From Dirofilaria immitis (lineage: Eukaryota; Nematoda; Chromadorea; Rhabditida; Onchocercidae): DNA of 64,000 nucleotides. This document shows positions 14,101 to 25,175 of the stretch, piece after piece (the stretch's first letter is position 1; every line of letters starts with the position of its first letter). The notes under the pieces were generated by a model. That model was not told the origin of the DNA. It worked only from the letters and a program-made list of their open reading frames with translations, and ran no database searches. Made by a program: the position numbers and the translations under genes. The stretch spans positions 8,175,501 through 8,239,500 of the forward strand of contig JAKNDB010000068.1 of NCBI GenBank assembly GCA_024305405.1, written 5' to 3'.

Positions 14101-14967
14101 AGAAAAATTATTTCTCTGAGAAGTTACAAAGGATTTTTCATTTTACTCAATATTCTAAAGTGATTATTATAATTGCTTAATTAATTAATTTATTTATTTA
14201 ACTCTTTATATGTACCAAAAATTCCACTTATTTTGCCTGTAAAAGATAGCTACTCAGATTTATCTATTTTATGCTAAGCTTTCTATTTCCAATTTCATTT
14301 ATCAATATAATAAATCTAATTCATCCTAATCTTTTCTTTTATAACTCTTCGGTATAACAACGCAAAAATATATTTTTATGCAAAAATGACAATGATGAGA
14401 TAAAATATATTTGAATAATTCTTTGCAGTGATATTACCAGAATATCAGTGCTAAAGTCATGCGAAGTAATTTAAACTGTTTGAATTTAAATATTAACAAA
14501 CTTTTCGAGGAGCACGACGAATAAATGCTTGCGACATCTCCCCAACGTGATCATCCAACTCATATTGTTCGGGATCATCGGACAAATTTGAATTATACGG
14601 ACCGACTTCACCAACACCCGAGTATTTGTATCGCGCTGCAAAAATTTTTTTTTTTTTTCAGGCTAGCAGTGGTAAAGAGAACAGTAATCAACATATTTTG
14701 GCTCATTTTTCAAAAAAATGCTTTCGGTCTAGTTACAATTTTATTAGTCTTTTCTACCCTGTTTAAACAGGAATTGGAATTATCATTATTTTTATTATAA
14801 ATGATAATAAATGAAGCTAATTGTTCGAATGCCAATAAAATTTCATTCTCTTTAAAGTTGACTCAGATAATGACATACAGTATTCATTATTGGCAGGTTC
14901 AGAGGATAGCGTTGGATCAGAATCGACCCTTAAATAACCGTAATGATTCATCTTCACAATCGTCCAT
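8193..14967 (-). CDS. Two-pore domain (K2P) potassium channel, nematode TWK family
   Basis: Plasma-membrane background K+ channel. Exons 5' to 3': 14967-14928, 14635-14502, 12321-12226, 11967-11878, 10937-10815, 10551-10303, 10115-9848, 9608-9482, 9342-9273, 9007-8890, 8598-8459, 8301-8193. About 521 residues. Order: acidic N-terminus; M1 (about 121-150, ending ASIFYSVEQ); extracellular loop with NET, NMS and NDT glycosylation sequons; first pore TTIGYGNPVP; M2 (MMCIIFSLFGIPLTLVTIAD); basic loop with CEKC; M3; second pore TTVGFGDLMP; M4 (TTMCIDLVGVQYIRK); C-tail ending in a CRFC motif. Two frame breaks: the pore-1 exon (A5 at 10328-10332) switches from WSFSTAIF to AVTVVTTIG and is 249 bp where phase needs 250; the exon after M4 (T4 at 8931-8934) switches from YFGRK to IQDARSALAVVGGK and is 118 bp where 119 is needed. 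The first exon is tentative: its donor is weak (GTCGAT) but its phase fits. The exact TWK orthologue is not determined. Confidence 0.92.
10938..11877 (-). other. Intron of the K2P gene with a purine tract
   Basis: A 0.94 kb intron upstream of the M1 exon. It contains a nearly pure A/G tract at about 11709-11775 on the + strand (GA and GGAA repeats), so the pre-mRNA carries a long pyrimidine tract. No exon was seen inside. Confidence 0.6.
11709..11775. repeat. Polypurine GA/GGAA simple repeat
   Basis: About 67 bases made almost only of A and G, with GAGAGA and GGAAGGAAGG runs, inside a K2P intron. Confidence 0.7.
12322..14501 (-). other. Long intron of the K2P gene
   Basis: A 2.2 kb intron between the second and third coding exons. 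No coding segment or nested gene was recognised. It is AT-rich, with a poly(A) stretch near 13855. Confidence 0.6.
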
Positions 14968-16720
14968 CACCAATGCGACCATCTATATCGCCTTTGTACA
15001 ACTAGCCATTGCTTTCGTAAATGCATTACTGCTTCGAGATAATATTATTCGCTTAATCAATCTTTTGTTTTTTCACTCCTGACATAAGAGTGACAGCAAC
15101 TATTGGAATCCGTAAGTCAATAAATCGCAGTATGTAAATACAGCTAAAACATTCGCAAAATTCTATTTTGGAAGCGTATTCGCTAGTTCTTGTGAATCTT
15201 CTGCGATATGTTGAATTAAGAATTAATATACATTTTTCAGTAATAGATTCTCAGCTATCCTGGATAGTATTTATAGGAAAGGAAATGACTATGTGCTTCA
15301 TAGAGAGACATGAGACATAAGTCTATTTAGATTATCTGGAAATCAACGATGCATAAAGATAGAGATTCTAGCCGGAGACATTTTATGAATATGTTTCTCT
15401 GTCTCTTGTTTTAATACATGTCAAAAAAGTCGTTTGCCCATTTCATCAGTTCTCTTCCATCCATCAATTTTGCAATGTGTAATCTTGACGGTAGGATTCT
15501 TACTCGTGTTGAAAAGAAATTAGCAATTAATTATTCGAAATTCAATCAGTTTTTCTGAAAGATTATATCAATAATTCAAACTGAAACAACTATATCAATT
15601 GCCTTTCATTTCAAATTTGCCTTCTACCACATTTTTATCTATTACCAATAAATGGAGACTTAACTCATCATCGGGAATACAATTCAAGTACAATATTTTC
15701 ACATTACGTAAATCTTGCTTTTTTCATTGCTGCGATTACGAGTTGCCAGAAGACGTTTCAAAAGCATCAAAATGACAGAAATAATAATAGTTTATTTCTA
15801 TTGATTTTTGCTGCAATTGAGAGACCTACGATTTAAAATAATCAATAATTCAATATTGGAATAATGATAATATGAGGGTTAAGATCGGTGATCCTCAGAG
15901 AATATGTAATGCAAAAATCGTAATAAAATATTTACGGCATAAGCGATATATTTGTGAATGTAAGACTATAAAATCCAGGATAATGGAACAATTAATAATC
16001 CGTTTCATGATAGCTTTTTTATGATAACGATGATTAATTGAATTATTTAGCATCACACTGAATGGTATATTTAAACGGTGTCAACAAACTGTAGAGTTAT
16101 TCACAAAATAGATCGGATATGAGGAGGAACCTTCTGTTATATATCCCAAAAAAAAAAAAAAAAAATAGTTTATCGATTTTTAGCTACATTTTCAATCAAT
16201 ATGATCTTAAAACCATTTCTATTGATGTGAAAAATAATATGAACGAATAAGGGCAATTATATCATTTTACTTAATTTTAATGGCAGCCATAAAATATCTC
16301 TGATGATTCAAACCTGATCGTACTAAGCTTTAGAATCGATTCAATTGTATGAATTACAGAAGTTATTATTCTTACATCAAAATGGGATATATAAATTGAA
16401 ATTAAAATTAATGGTAATCAAATCAGCAAATCGTTAATTAAAAAAATAGTACAAGTCTGTATGTAACGAACATATAATGATGTAATAAAAGGCGATTAAA
16501 CGACGAAAGGAAATTGGTAGTGCGTGTATAAGTTCACTCCATGCTTAGACCATCATTTATAAAAACTAAAAGAGATCGTAATTCCTTCGAGACTACGACG
16601 ATCGACATAGTATTGAAATCTATTTCATAAATCATAAAAACGAATAACAATTTCTTAGCGAGTTCAACAAATATTGTGCCAGACAAAAGAAAAGAATTGG
16701 AAGAAAAAAATCTGCCAGCA

Positions 16721-16743
16721 ATAACAACAACAACAATAACAAT

Positions 16744-16779
<36 letters not shown>

Positions 16780-16809
16780 AACAACAACAACAACAATAGC
16801 AATAATGAC
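16721..16809. repeat. (AAC)n trinucleotide repeat with AAT variants
   Basis: About 89 bases of AAC repeat interrupted by AAT. The minus strand translates to poly-Leu or poly-Cys frames, which are artefacts of the repeat and not genes. Confidence 0.9.
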
Positions 16810-17181
16810 AGCAAGGAAGCCTTCTCATTGACATAGATACCAGGTTATTCGTATCTAAGTCATTCACTCATTTTTATGATGGGAAGAGATGAGAAGGAAA
16901 GATATCATACTTCTCAAATCTCCTCTTGAACAATGTCCATCATCAATAATACTTCAAGCATAACGGGACTAGTCAAATGCATCATGAAGGAAGAAATTTG
17001 GAAAGTCTTCTTTTCCAATGTAATTTCCACATTACGCAATTTGAAGAAATGATGCATACAGATATCCATTAAATGATAACGCCAAGCAGTTATTGTTAGT
17101 TTCTTCTCGCTTCATCTCGACAATCTTGACGTTTACTTATTATGAAAGCATTTTAAAAAACTTGAAGTGTTTCAATTCCTT

Positions 17182-17205
17182 AAGCATTCTTTATAAAGAA
17201 TGCTT
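17182..17205. repeat. Perfect 24-bp palindrome
   Basis: AAGCATTCTTTA is followed directly by its exact reverse complement, then by a T run. It could form a cruciform or an RNA hairpin with no loop. No gene is adjacent. Confidence 0.85.
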
Positions 17206-18221
17206 TTTTTTTTAAAAAATCTTCAGCAAAAAGCGAAAGAATAATCGTGAAGAAGCATTTTAGAGAAGCTTATAATTTGATTAATGCTTCAAGTATATTA
17301 CAGGTTGAACAGTATAAAAATACTTTTTGACAGAAAGTAATATGCGCATCTTTACTAATTTCAGTAAATTTTCAACTTTCAACGAATTAAATCTAAAATT
17401 TTGAGAAGTGATCAAAAGCAAATATTTTCTGGTCGTATTTGCTTTAAACTGTCTTATCATTACTTAAATATTTCTGGCATTATATTCTCGACTAAATTTA
17501 ATCAATTGTAATCATTGGAGTTAATTTGTAATCATAAATTTTACAGTACTGGACTTAGTTTAGATGAAGATGATTAAAATAATTGACTGCAATTTGAAAC
17601 ATATTCGTTATTTTTTCATTTATTTCTGATCCGCATTAGTTGCTGATAGAATTTGTTATTTTTAAATTGATTTCCTTCTACATATATCACTCCCTTTCTC
17701 CTTTCCACTATGAACAATCTAATTTAGTTGAGCTTAAAACAGCAACACCATCATTATTCAATGGTTAATTATTGGTGCATCATACAAATAATAATTGTTT
17801 TCTTTAGGTGATGATGAAATGCAAAAAAATTTAAATAGACTAGACCAAGATTAAATGCATCAATAAGGAAGGTGTCCTGAATTATCAATGTGAATGTGAT
17901 GCAACTTATTCCTTCTCGGTGATTATTACATAATTCAATTGAAATATTCTTGAAACAAACTGCTAGAAATGTTTACTAACAAAAAGAGCCTATTGAACCC
18001 ATAAAACAATATCAATGAACGAGATGAAAAGACAATAGTGATACAGGAATCATTTTTTAAAAATGGAAATCTTCCATTGCGCACTTTCCGTCATTCATTG
18101 TTAAATTCCGTATGGTAAATTCGATGCTGTCGCATTCTAATGATTTCAACGCTGTTGCATTGTAATAATTTCTATTTGAAAATATTTTGATCAACAAACA
18201 TCGACCAAATCACTTCAGTCT

Positions 18222-18350
18222 GATGTTAACGAATATTAACGAACGTTAACGAACTCTCTGATGTTAACGAATGTTAACGAACGTTAACGAACTCTCTAAT
18301 GTTAACGAATGTTAACGAACGTTAACGAACTCTCTGATGTTAACGAACAG
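18222..18350. repeat. Tandem array, 38-bp unit, about 3.4 copies
   Basis: Unit starts are at 18222, 18260, 18298 and 18336, exactly 38 bp apart. Each unit contains three GTTAAC-GAA or near-identical blocks followed by CTCTCT. The left flank plus the first block recurs about 650 bp downstream near 18844-18882. Confidence 0.9.
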
Positions 18351-18843
18351 TATCATCTAAAAACTCCCGCAATAAAGTTAAGTTGTTCAAAGTTTTTGGA
18401 ACAAAATTGATTAAAAATGCTAATTTCAATCCTCTCGTCTTTGCTATTTTGGCTCTAATACTTTATCTTTCTTTCAAATTTTTAAGACAGAAAGTTGACG
18501 AAGTGTAAAGAAAAAGTAGCTGTCGAAATTGTTTATTTTTTATCTTTATAACAGCTCTTTCTTTACATTGGGTGAGAAGATATTTTGAAGAGATTTCATT
18601 TAAATAAAGAACAAAATAAACTTTGCTCTCAACTTTTTTATTCTTAAAAAATTCAGTAATCGCTTTCCATATGATAATGTGAATTTCATCTATTGGAAGG
18701 ATAAAATAAGAAGATTCGAAACAAGAACAAGAGAACTGCCACTCATCTCTTCTCATTCAATCCCGTCACCTCTTCTTTTGGTCCCGCACTTCCATTAATT
18801 ATGTTATCCCGTAGTGTAAATGAGCCAGTTCTTGCCTATCGGG

Positions 18844-18882
18844 AAACATCGACCAGATCACTTCTCTCTGATGTTAACGAAT
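18844..18882. repeat. Dispersed copy of the left flank and start of the 38-bp array
   Basis: About 39 bp (ACATCGACCAGATCACTTC and onward into GATGTTAACGAAT) matches 18195-18233 in direct orientation with few mismatches. The two copies bracket about 650 bp. The sequence after the second copy (about 18883-19050) is less AT-rich than its surroundings and could be a fragment of a mobile element; I cannot assign a family. Confidence 0.6.
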
Positions 18883-20651
18883 GATGTCACGGACTTTTTG
18901 CGTTGATTGAAAAATGTTGGACAATGCCTCTCTAGGGAACGACCTTTGCCTTTCTTTTTCTGCCTGCTGCCGAAAATTAGCTCAATTTAGTGAAGACACT
19001 CCGTTATTCAACTTCGTCACAAAAACTGGCCAAAAGGTCGCCTTTACTCTCTAATTATTCTTGTGATTCTGATGTCTATTTATGCTCGACAAAATCAGAA
19101 ATAAAAATTACTTTTTATGGTGTTTCAATCAAACAAGGAAACTTGGAAAAAAATTTGAATGAATAAATTATTCAGTTGGAAGAAATGTGCCATATCTATC
19201 CATTTTCGTGATTGACTTTGGAATGTTGTGAAAGTTGAAAAAGGTAAGCAAAGTACATCAATAAGCATAATGCATTAAGTATTTATTTTAGTTGAAAGAA
19301 ATTTTGCTATTGACAAATACAATGAATTAACTCCATTTAAACAACAAAAATCATATGCCATTTCTTTTAGTTAGTATCTTAAGATCATATGGCTAGTATT
19401 CTTATATTATATGGCTAGAGTATTCTCATATATATATATGTATATAAAGTAATACAATACGATCATTTTCTTAGATTTATATTGAAGTAGTATTTAAAAT
19501 CTGCGAGGTTTATAAAATCAAATCAAAAATATTACATGAAAAAAATATACTAATAAGTGGATTTTAAGTTTCCGTATGCTTCTTTAAATGATAAAATTGA
19601 TAAGATACGATTCCTGCAAAAAAAAAAATGAGCTTATTAACTCGTCTAATAAAATCGCCGAATATGGAAAGATTAACAATGACGATATAGGAAATAACGG
19701 AAATTTCGTTGAAACACGCGCAAAAGTGTTCAATTATCAATCATCTCGAATATTTGCTCTATCGTGGCGCATTGGTTACTGGAATTGTACAATGAAAGTT
19801 ATAGATTTCGAATGCTTCTTTGACAAATTTTTGAGAAAAAAATTAATAATAAAAATAAAAATATTTATAATTGTCAAAAAATAACTTCAAAGAATATTTT
19901 AAAATTAAAACAATTTTCTAGGCTTTTCTGTTGTTTTTGCAGATCTTTGAGAGAAATTCTCGGAAGAGATAAATTTCAAAAGAAATGTGATATAGATAAC
20001 TATTGATGTTGGTTCGCTCCAATATCACGGCCATGCTAAACAAAGAAATATTCATCTGTAAAAAATATAGTTTTCTCGTATTCTTTTTTCAACGTATTTT
20101 TGAAATAAATGAAATGCAGAAAGTTCATAACTGATTACAAATTAAACTTATTCATGACTTTTCCCACATTGTGACCTTCATTTGAAAAGATGGAATTATT
20201 GTGTAAACAAAAATCTATTTCATATCAAGAAGCCAAAGAATTGCTGGTAACTTGTTTTTAAAAGTGGTCTACAAATTGGTCCATGACAATCAACGGATAC
20301 GATTTCAGCTCGGCCACTCTCATTACTTTTAAATCTTAGAAGTCATGTAAATTGAGTAATGGTATAACATTAACATTAAGCAGTTTCAAATTAGTATTGC
20401 TAATGGAAATAAAGATTTGATTAGCAGATTAATTTACACAAATTAAGTTTAGCAATATGCAGCTGTTTCTCAGTGGATGGAAATTGAAAACGATAAAGTT
20501 TAGTGTGTCAGCCAAAGGAGAGGTAAATTACGAAAATGTGACTATCATATTCCAAACTTTTAAACAAATATTACGGACTCAACCTTTGGTCTTCTAAATT
20601 TAGAAAAGATTTTTAATTTAAGCTTGCATTAAAAGTGGATGTTGCGCTGAA

Positions 20652-20691
20652 CATCTTCATTTGTTAAATAACTATTTAACAAATGAAGATG
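20652..20691. repeat. Perfect inverted repeat, 19-bp arms, 2-nt centre
   Basis: Arms 20652-20670 and 20673-20691 are exact reverse complements (starting CATCTTCATTTG) separated by AC. It is a strong cruciform or hairpin candidate. No adjacent gene explains it. Confidence 0.9.
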
Positions 20692-20818
20692 AGATAACTC
20701 AATAGCGTAAAATTTAAAACACATCTACAAACTGAAGCAAATGCTGGTAAACTTGTAGCTGAAAAATATCAAATGTTGAAATATATAACCAGAATGTTAG
20801 TCAACAAATTGGCTTCAA

Positions 20819-20965
20819 CAGAATGCCATATTAAAATGATTACGATCATGGAAGTTGCTATATAAAATGTGAAATGTAATATAAATGAATCACATGGGCA
20901 GAATGCCATATTAAAATGATTACGTTCATGGAAGTTGCTATATGAAATGTAATATAAATTAATTA
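20819..20965. repeat. 80-bp tandem duplication, about 1.8 copies
   Basis: CAGAATGCCATATTAAAATG begins at 20819 and again at 20899. The copies differ by a few substitutions and a short indel (GTGAAAT in the first only). Confidence 0.85.
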
Positions 20966-23900
20966 CGTTGTCCAATTAATAATTATTATGCTTTTTTCTT
21001 TCAGTTTCTACAAAATAAAATAATTATATTTGAAATAAAAGAGATGAGAACAGCGAATCAGATATGTATTTCTATAGCAAAGCATAGTAGAAACAATTTT
21101 TTTTTTTAAAAAAATCTAAATATGTGTCAAATCGATCAAAGAGGGTTTAATAAAGAAAGGCATTATGCCAATCAATTCAAATTTTGATAAAACGAGAAAA
21201 TGAGCTGGAAAAGAAGATTAGAGATTTCTATTTTTGACAAAGAATTGCCCCATAAAATTCCTTTTATCTTTCAAGTTATAAAGACCTCATTCATTGATTT
21301 ATTGACTTGCAAAATACTAATGATAATTTTATCGTTCAAATCGAAGAATGAATGTATTTTCAAAATTTTTCGTGCTCTCTCCAATTCTTTTTAAACAATC
21401 AACAAATAGTAGTGAAATAGTAAGATATTTCTAACAGTAATAACCAGTAAAGATAGCATTTACTGTTTGTTTACTTTCTTAAAGATGTTTCTCTCATAAT
21501 TCAGTTGAAAAATGTAGTTGCTGACATCATGCCATCGAATCGACAATTATATTTATTTCTACACAATACTATCCAATACCATTTATAGAAGCTCTTAAAA
21601 CATCGATGTTATGAAGACTTAAAAATTTTTAAATTACTCATATTTCTTATTTGCAAAGTAGAAGAATAACGATGAATAAAGCGATCGTTTCTATTTGGAA
21701 ATGAGCCTGTTAATAGAAGAAAAAAGCGCCAGGTAAAAAAACTTTTTCAGACATTGCTTCAAATAAATGGCCACTAAACTTTTGGATATAATTTTCCCTC
21801 AATAGAGCCGAATAAAATTACTGGAATACCTGAAACAATAATACACTATCTCTAATTTAACTTTGACTTGTTCGCACGAACACTTTCAGTTGCCTTAAGT
21901 TTATTAGCCTCAATTTCAATTCATTATCAATTTTAGAAGAAATTGAATATGATTATGATAAAATATAGTTGGACTTTAAAAGAAACTTTCAAAGAGTTTT
22001 GAAGTTAGAGCTGATCAAAAAATCATAAAGTACAGATCTAAACTTATCAAATATTTAAAAGATAAAAAGAGAAAATAATTGTGGATCGAGTAAATGATTT
22101 GGAATTAAAATTATATTAAATGATGACTTAATATGAAGCGTTTAAAACAGAAGAGAAAGAGATTAAGAGTAGGAAGTGGGAAGTGTCCGATGAAGGGTGC
22201 TTTTGAAGTAGCTGGGAGAAGTCAAGAAGATGTTGTAAACCGATAAAAATTTCCTCCAGTCTCGAATCTTTGCTTCATTTTTCTTAGCGAAAATATTTCC
22301 GGGAAAAGAAAAGAGTTGAATTTTTTTCCAGACTTTCCTTAGTAGCTAATATGTTTCATCAAACTGAAACTTTTACTACTGATGGGCTTGTTGCCATTTT
22401 TAACTTAACATAAGAGAAACAATGTTCCTTTAATTGGATTGAAGCAATGAATTGAAAATATTAAACACTAATTTCAACTTAGAAACGACCGGTTCTTACC
22501 TGATATCAGGATAGCGCACTATGAACGCTCCTGGAATGATATGATAAAAATGAACATCAAAAGGAAAAACCATTATTCATCTGTTTACTTTCTTTACAAC
22601 CACTATATGTAATGGAGATGCATCATCTTACGCAGATAATAATTGGGAAACAGAGGTACCAAGGAGTCTAATCACCCCATCGACGCTTGCTGAGGCACTT
22701 TGCAACAACTGCTAAATTCTGTGTTTTAATTCCTCCTGCTTCCGATGCTATTTAATATTGTTTTAAATTTTCCTGACTCATTTCGAACTTAGTTAGAATA
22801 TATTAATTTCATCAATTAATATACAGAGAAGAGGGAATTTTACTTTTTAACTATGAATAAAAAGTTGTTCATCTTTTAGGATGAATAATAAATAATGATT
22901 AAACGCACATTATAATTTTCCCATAAAAAAGTTTCAAATTACAGGTATGAAAGGCGGCTAAGGGTTGATCAGTTTAATACTGAGCAAGAAAATAAAAACT
23001 TGAAATACAAACTGTTAACAACTGAAAGATCGATCTTTCCTATCTCATCTCTTGCATTTGAATCTTTGTAGAAAATTTGGATTTTTAAAAGTGATAATGT
23101 AAAAAAAAAAAAAAAAACGACTGAAGATATTCATTACTACTTTATTCGTTCCAAATATGTTTTTTTCCACTCCTATGACAAAGAATAATAAGAATCACTG
23201 AAAGGTCATAATAATGTGATATGAATAGTGGTACTATAGTGATGATGCTTCAGAGAAGGAAGGAAAGAAGGAATGTGAAGGAGCATCAATGTTAAAGTTA
23301 GGAATATATTTGACTACGAAAGGGGCAAAAGAAAGGAAGGTAGGCAGATGATATATTGCTGAAGACGAAATTAATGGATTCATCTGCGTCAGACCTATCC
23401 CTGGAGGTTGCTTTCTTGGCTGAAGGTCTTTCTTCAAGCCTGTGTGTGCTGTCTTAAAATAACTCAGCTTTTAATCCTCTCTTCAAATCATTACGTAGAA
23501 ACCTACTGCAAAAATCCACTATCCATCCTATTAATTAAAACATTAATTGCTATGATGAAAATGAGTATGGATTGAAACTTCAAGGTAAATATAATCAAAT
23601 TTTTAGCAAATATTCTATTTTCTAATTCTCTTTTTCATCGATTTTAATAGAATAATTTACGTGTGTGAAAATTTGATTGCAGAATTTCGCTAAGGAAAAA
23701 AGGATAGATAGTACACATCAGATAAAACCATCGGAAAATCCAACTTCAAATATTAGTAATTCGGGAGATATACAATAGAAGATTCATTCATATATCCTAT
23801 CATCAAGCCCACAAGTAGTCGTCATTTGATAAATGAAATGCGACATGTAATCATAAATATATTAGAGGGTAATGAGCGATAGGTGATTATTTTCGTCTTC

Positions 23901-25175
23901 TCAGACGAGCACTTTCTTCAGAAACGATAAGAAATGTTGCAATGTTTCTCTATAATTTCTAATCGCAAGGAAAGTATTCCATTAATTAACGAACGAATTT
24001 AGATTCCATACTGCATACCGCGATGTTTTCATGAAGCTGTTGAATTCATAAACAACATGTTTCGTGATCAGTTCAGTGATTAATTACTGTTTTAGCAGAA
24101 TATCGAGAAATCTGAACATAACGGGGTAATAACAAATTTTGTGAAATGAAAATAGAACTTTGATGAAATTCCCTCTCTAATGAAACTTTGAATTTTATAT
24201 GTTTTGCTGCAAACTCATTGAATTTAGTTTAAATTTAAATCAAAAGTAAAATTATTTCGTCTATACTTCAATGAATTTTCCAAATAGCTATCCTCCGAGA
24301 ATGATAGAATATGCTCTATTTTAGATTAGCTTTTATGAAATTTAATGGAACGGATAGTTCATTTATCCAATTAGCTTAGAGTTAGCTGACCGGATATTTG
24401 AGGAGAGACAGAAAAGAGCGATTAGGAATTCGAAATCAAAGATAGAAGGGCAATTGTTGTGAGTAGACTTTTCACAAGGTTCTGATTCAAAATGCCGTTG
24501 AACAATTGTCCTCGTTGAACAATTTTGGTTCACTTCGTTTTCGTTTTCGAATATTGCTTTTAACGGAGAGCTTTTCCCACGCAAGTCAAAGGTTCGGAAA
24601 TGGTTGTCGCTGAAAAAGAAGAAGACATCAGACGATGGCTTCTGAAACAGAGAGTGAATTTGTTCCGTTTTCCCTATCATATCTTTACTTTTTTCTTGTT
24701 TAAAATAAATTGATAATTTGAGGAGCGTTGTTTATAATTGTATTTAGAATTCATATAATAAATCAAATGCCTATAAAAGTTTAAGCTAGAAACAATTTCT
24801 TTATTGAGATCCAACTGTGATGTATTAATTTGCATTAATTCTAATAAATAGTAGACATAAAAATTCTTTCAGACGATGACAAAATATGTAACTAGAAAGC
24901 ATATCATTGTAAAAGGTTTAAGAAGAAGGATTAAAAGTTATAAGTGTCAACTATACTCATCGCAGTAATGAAGCAAACAGAATGCATGAAAATTTGACGT
25001 ATTATAAATGAACTGATACATATAAATGTTAATTCCTTTTTTTTGTTTTGAATTATTCATGTCGATGTTGTCTATTAAAACGGCTTTGTATAATCTCTAA
25101 TACTAATTTTATTAAAATATTTTGAGTAGGGAAAAGTTAATGGTTATATTATTTGAGCAAACGCTAGTTAAAAAA

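Larger units (their letters stand above)
14968..25139. other. Gene-poor interval of about 10 kb with repeats
   Basis: This lies between the divergent K2P and NADAR genes, so both upstream regions are here. I found no protein-like exon chain. It holds A18 at 16148-16165, an AAC-rich repeat, a 24-bp palindrome, a 38-bp tandem array, a 40-bp hairpin, an 80-bp tandem duplication, A17 at 23101-23117, and one isolated 31-nt segment flanked by good splice signals on the minus strand (22500-22530). The longer frames here are low-complexity or unsupported. Confidence 0.5.

Noticed and set aside
14525..15082. Two plus-strand frames of about 90 codons
   Set aside because: They are antisense to the N-terminal exons of the K2P gene, which have splice signals and fit the channel.
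16632..16867. Minus-strand frames of poly-Leu and poly-Cys
   Set aside because: They are translations of the AAC repeat in two frames.
19588..19884. 98-codon plus-strand frame
   Set aside because: Lys/Ile/Asn-rich, no motif, no splice context; typical of AT-rich chance frames.
24363..24680. 105-codon minus-strand frame upstream of the NADAR gene
   Set aside because: No recognisable family, and no phase-compatible neighbouring exons.
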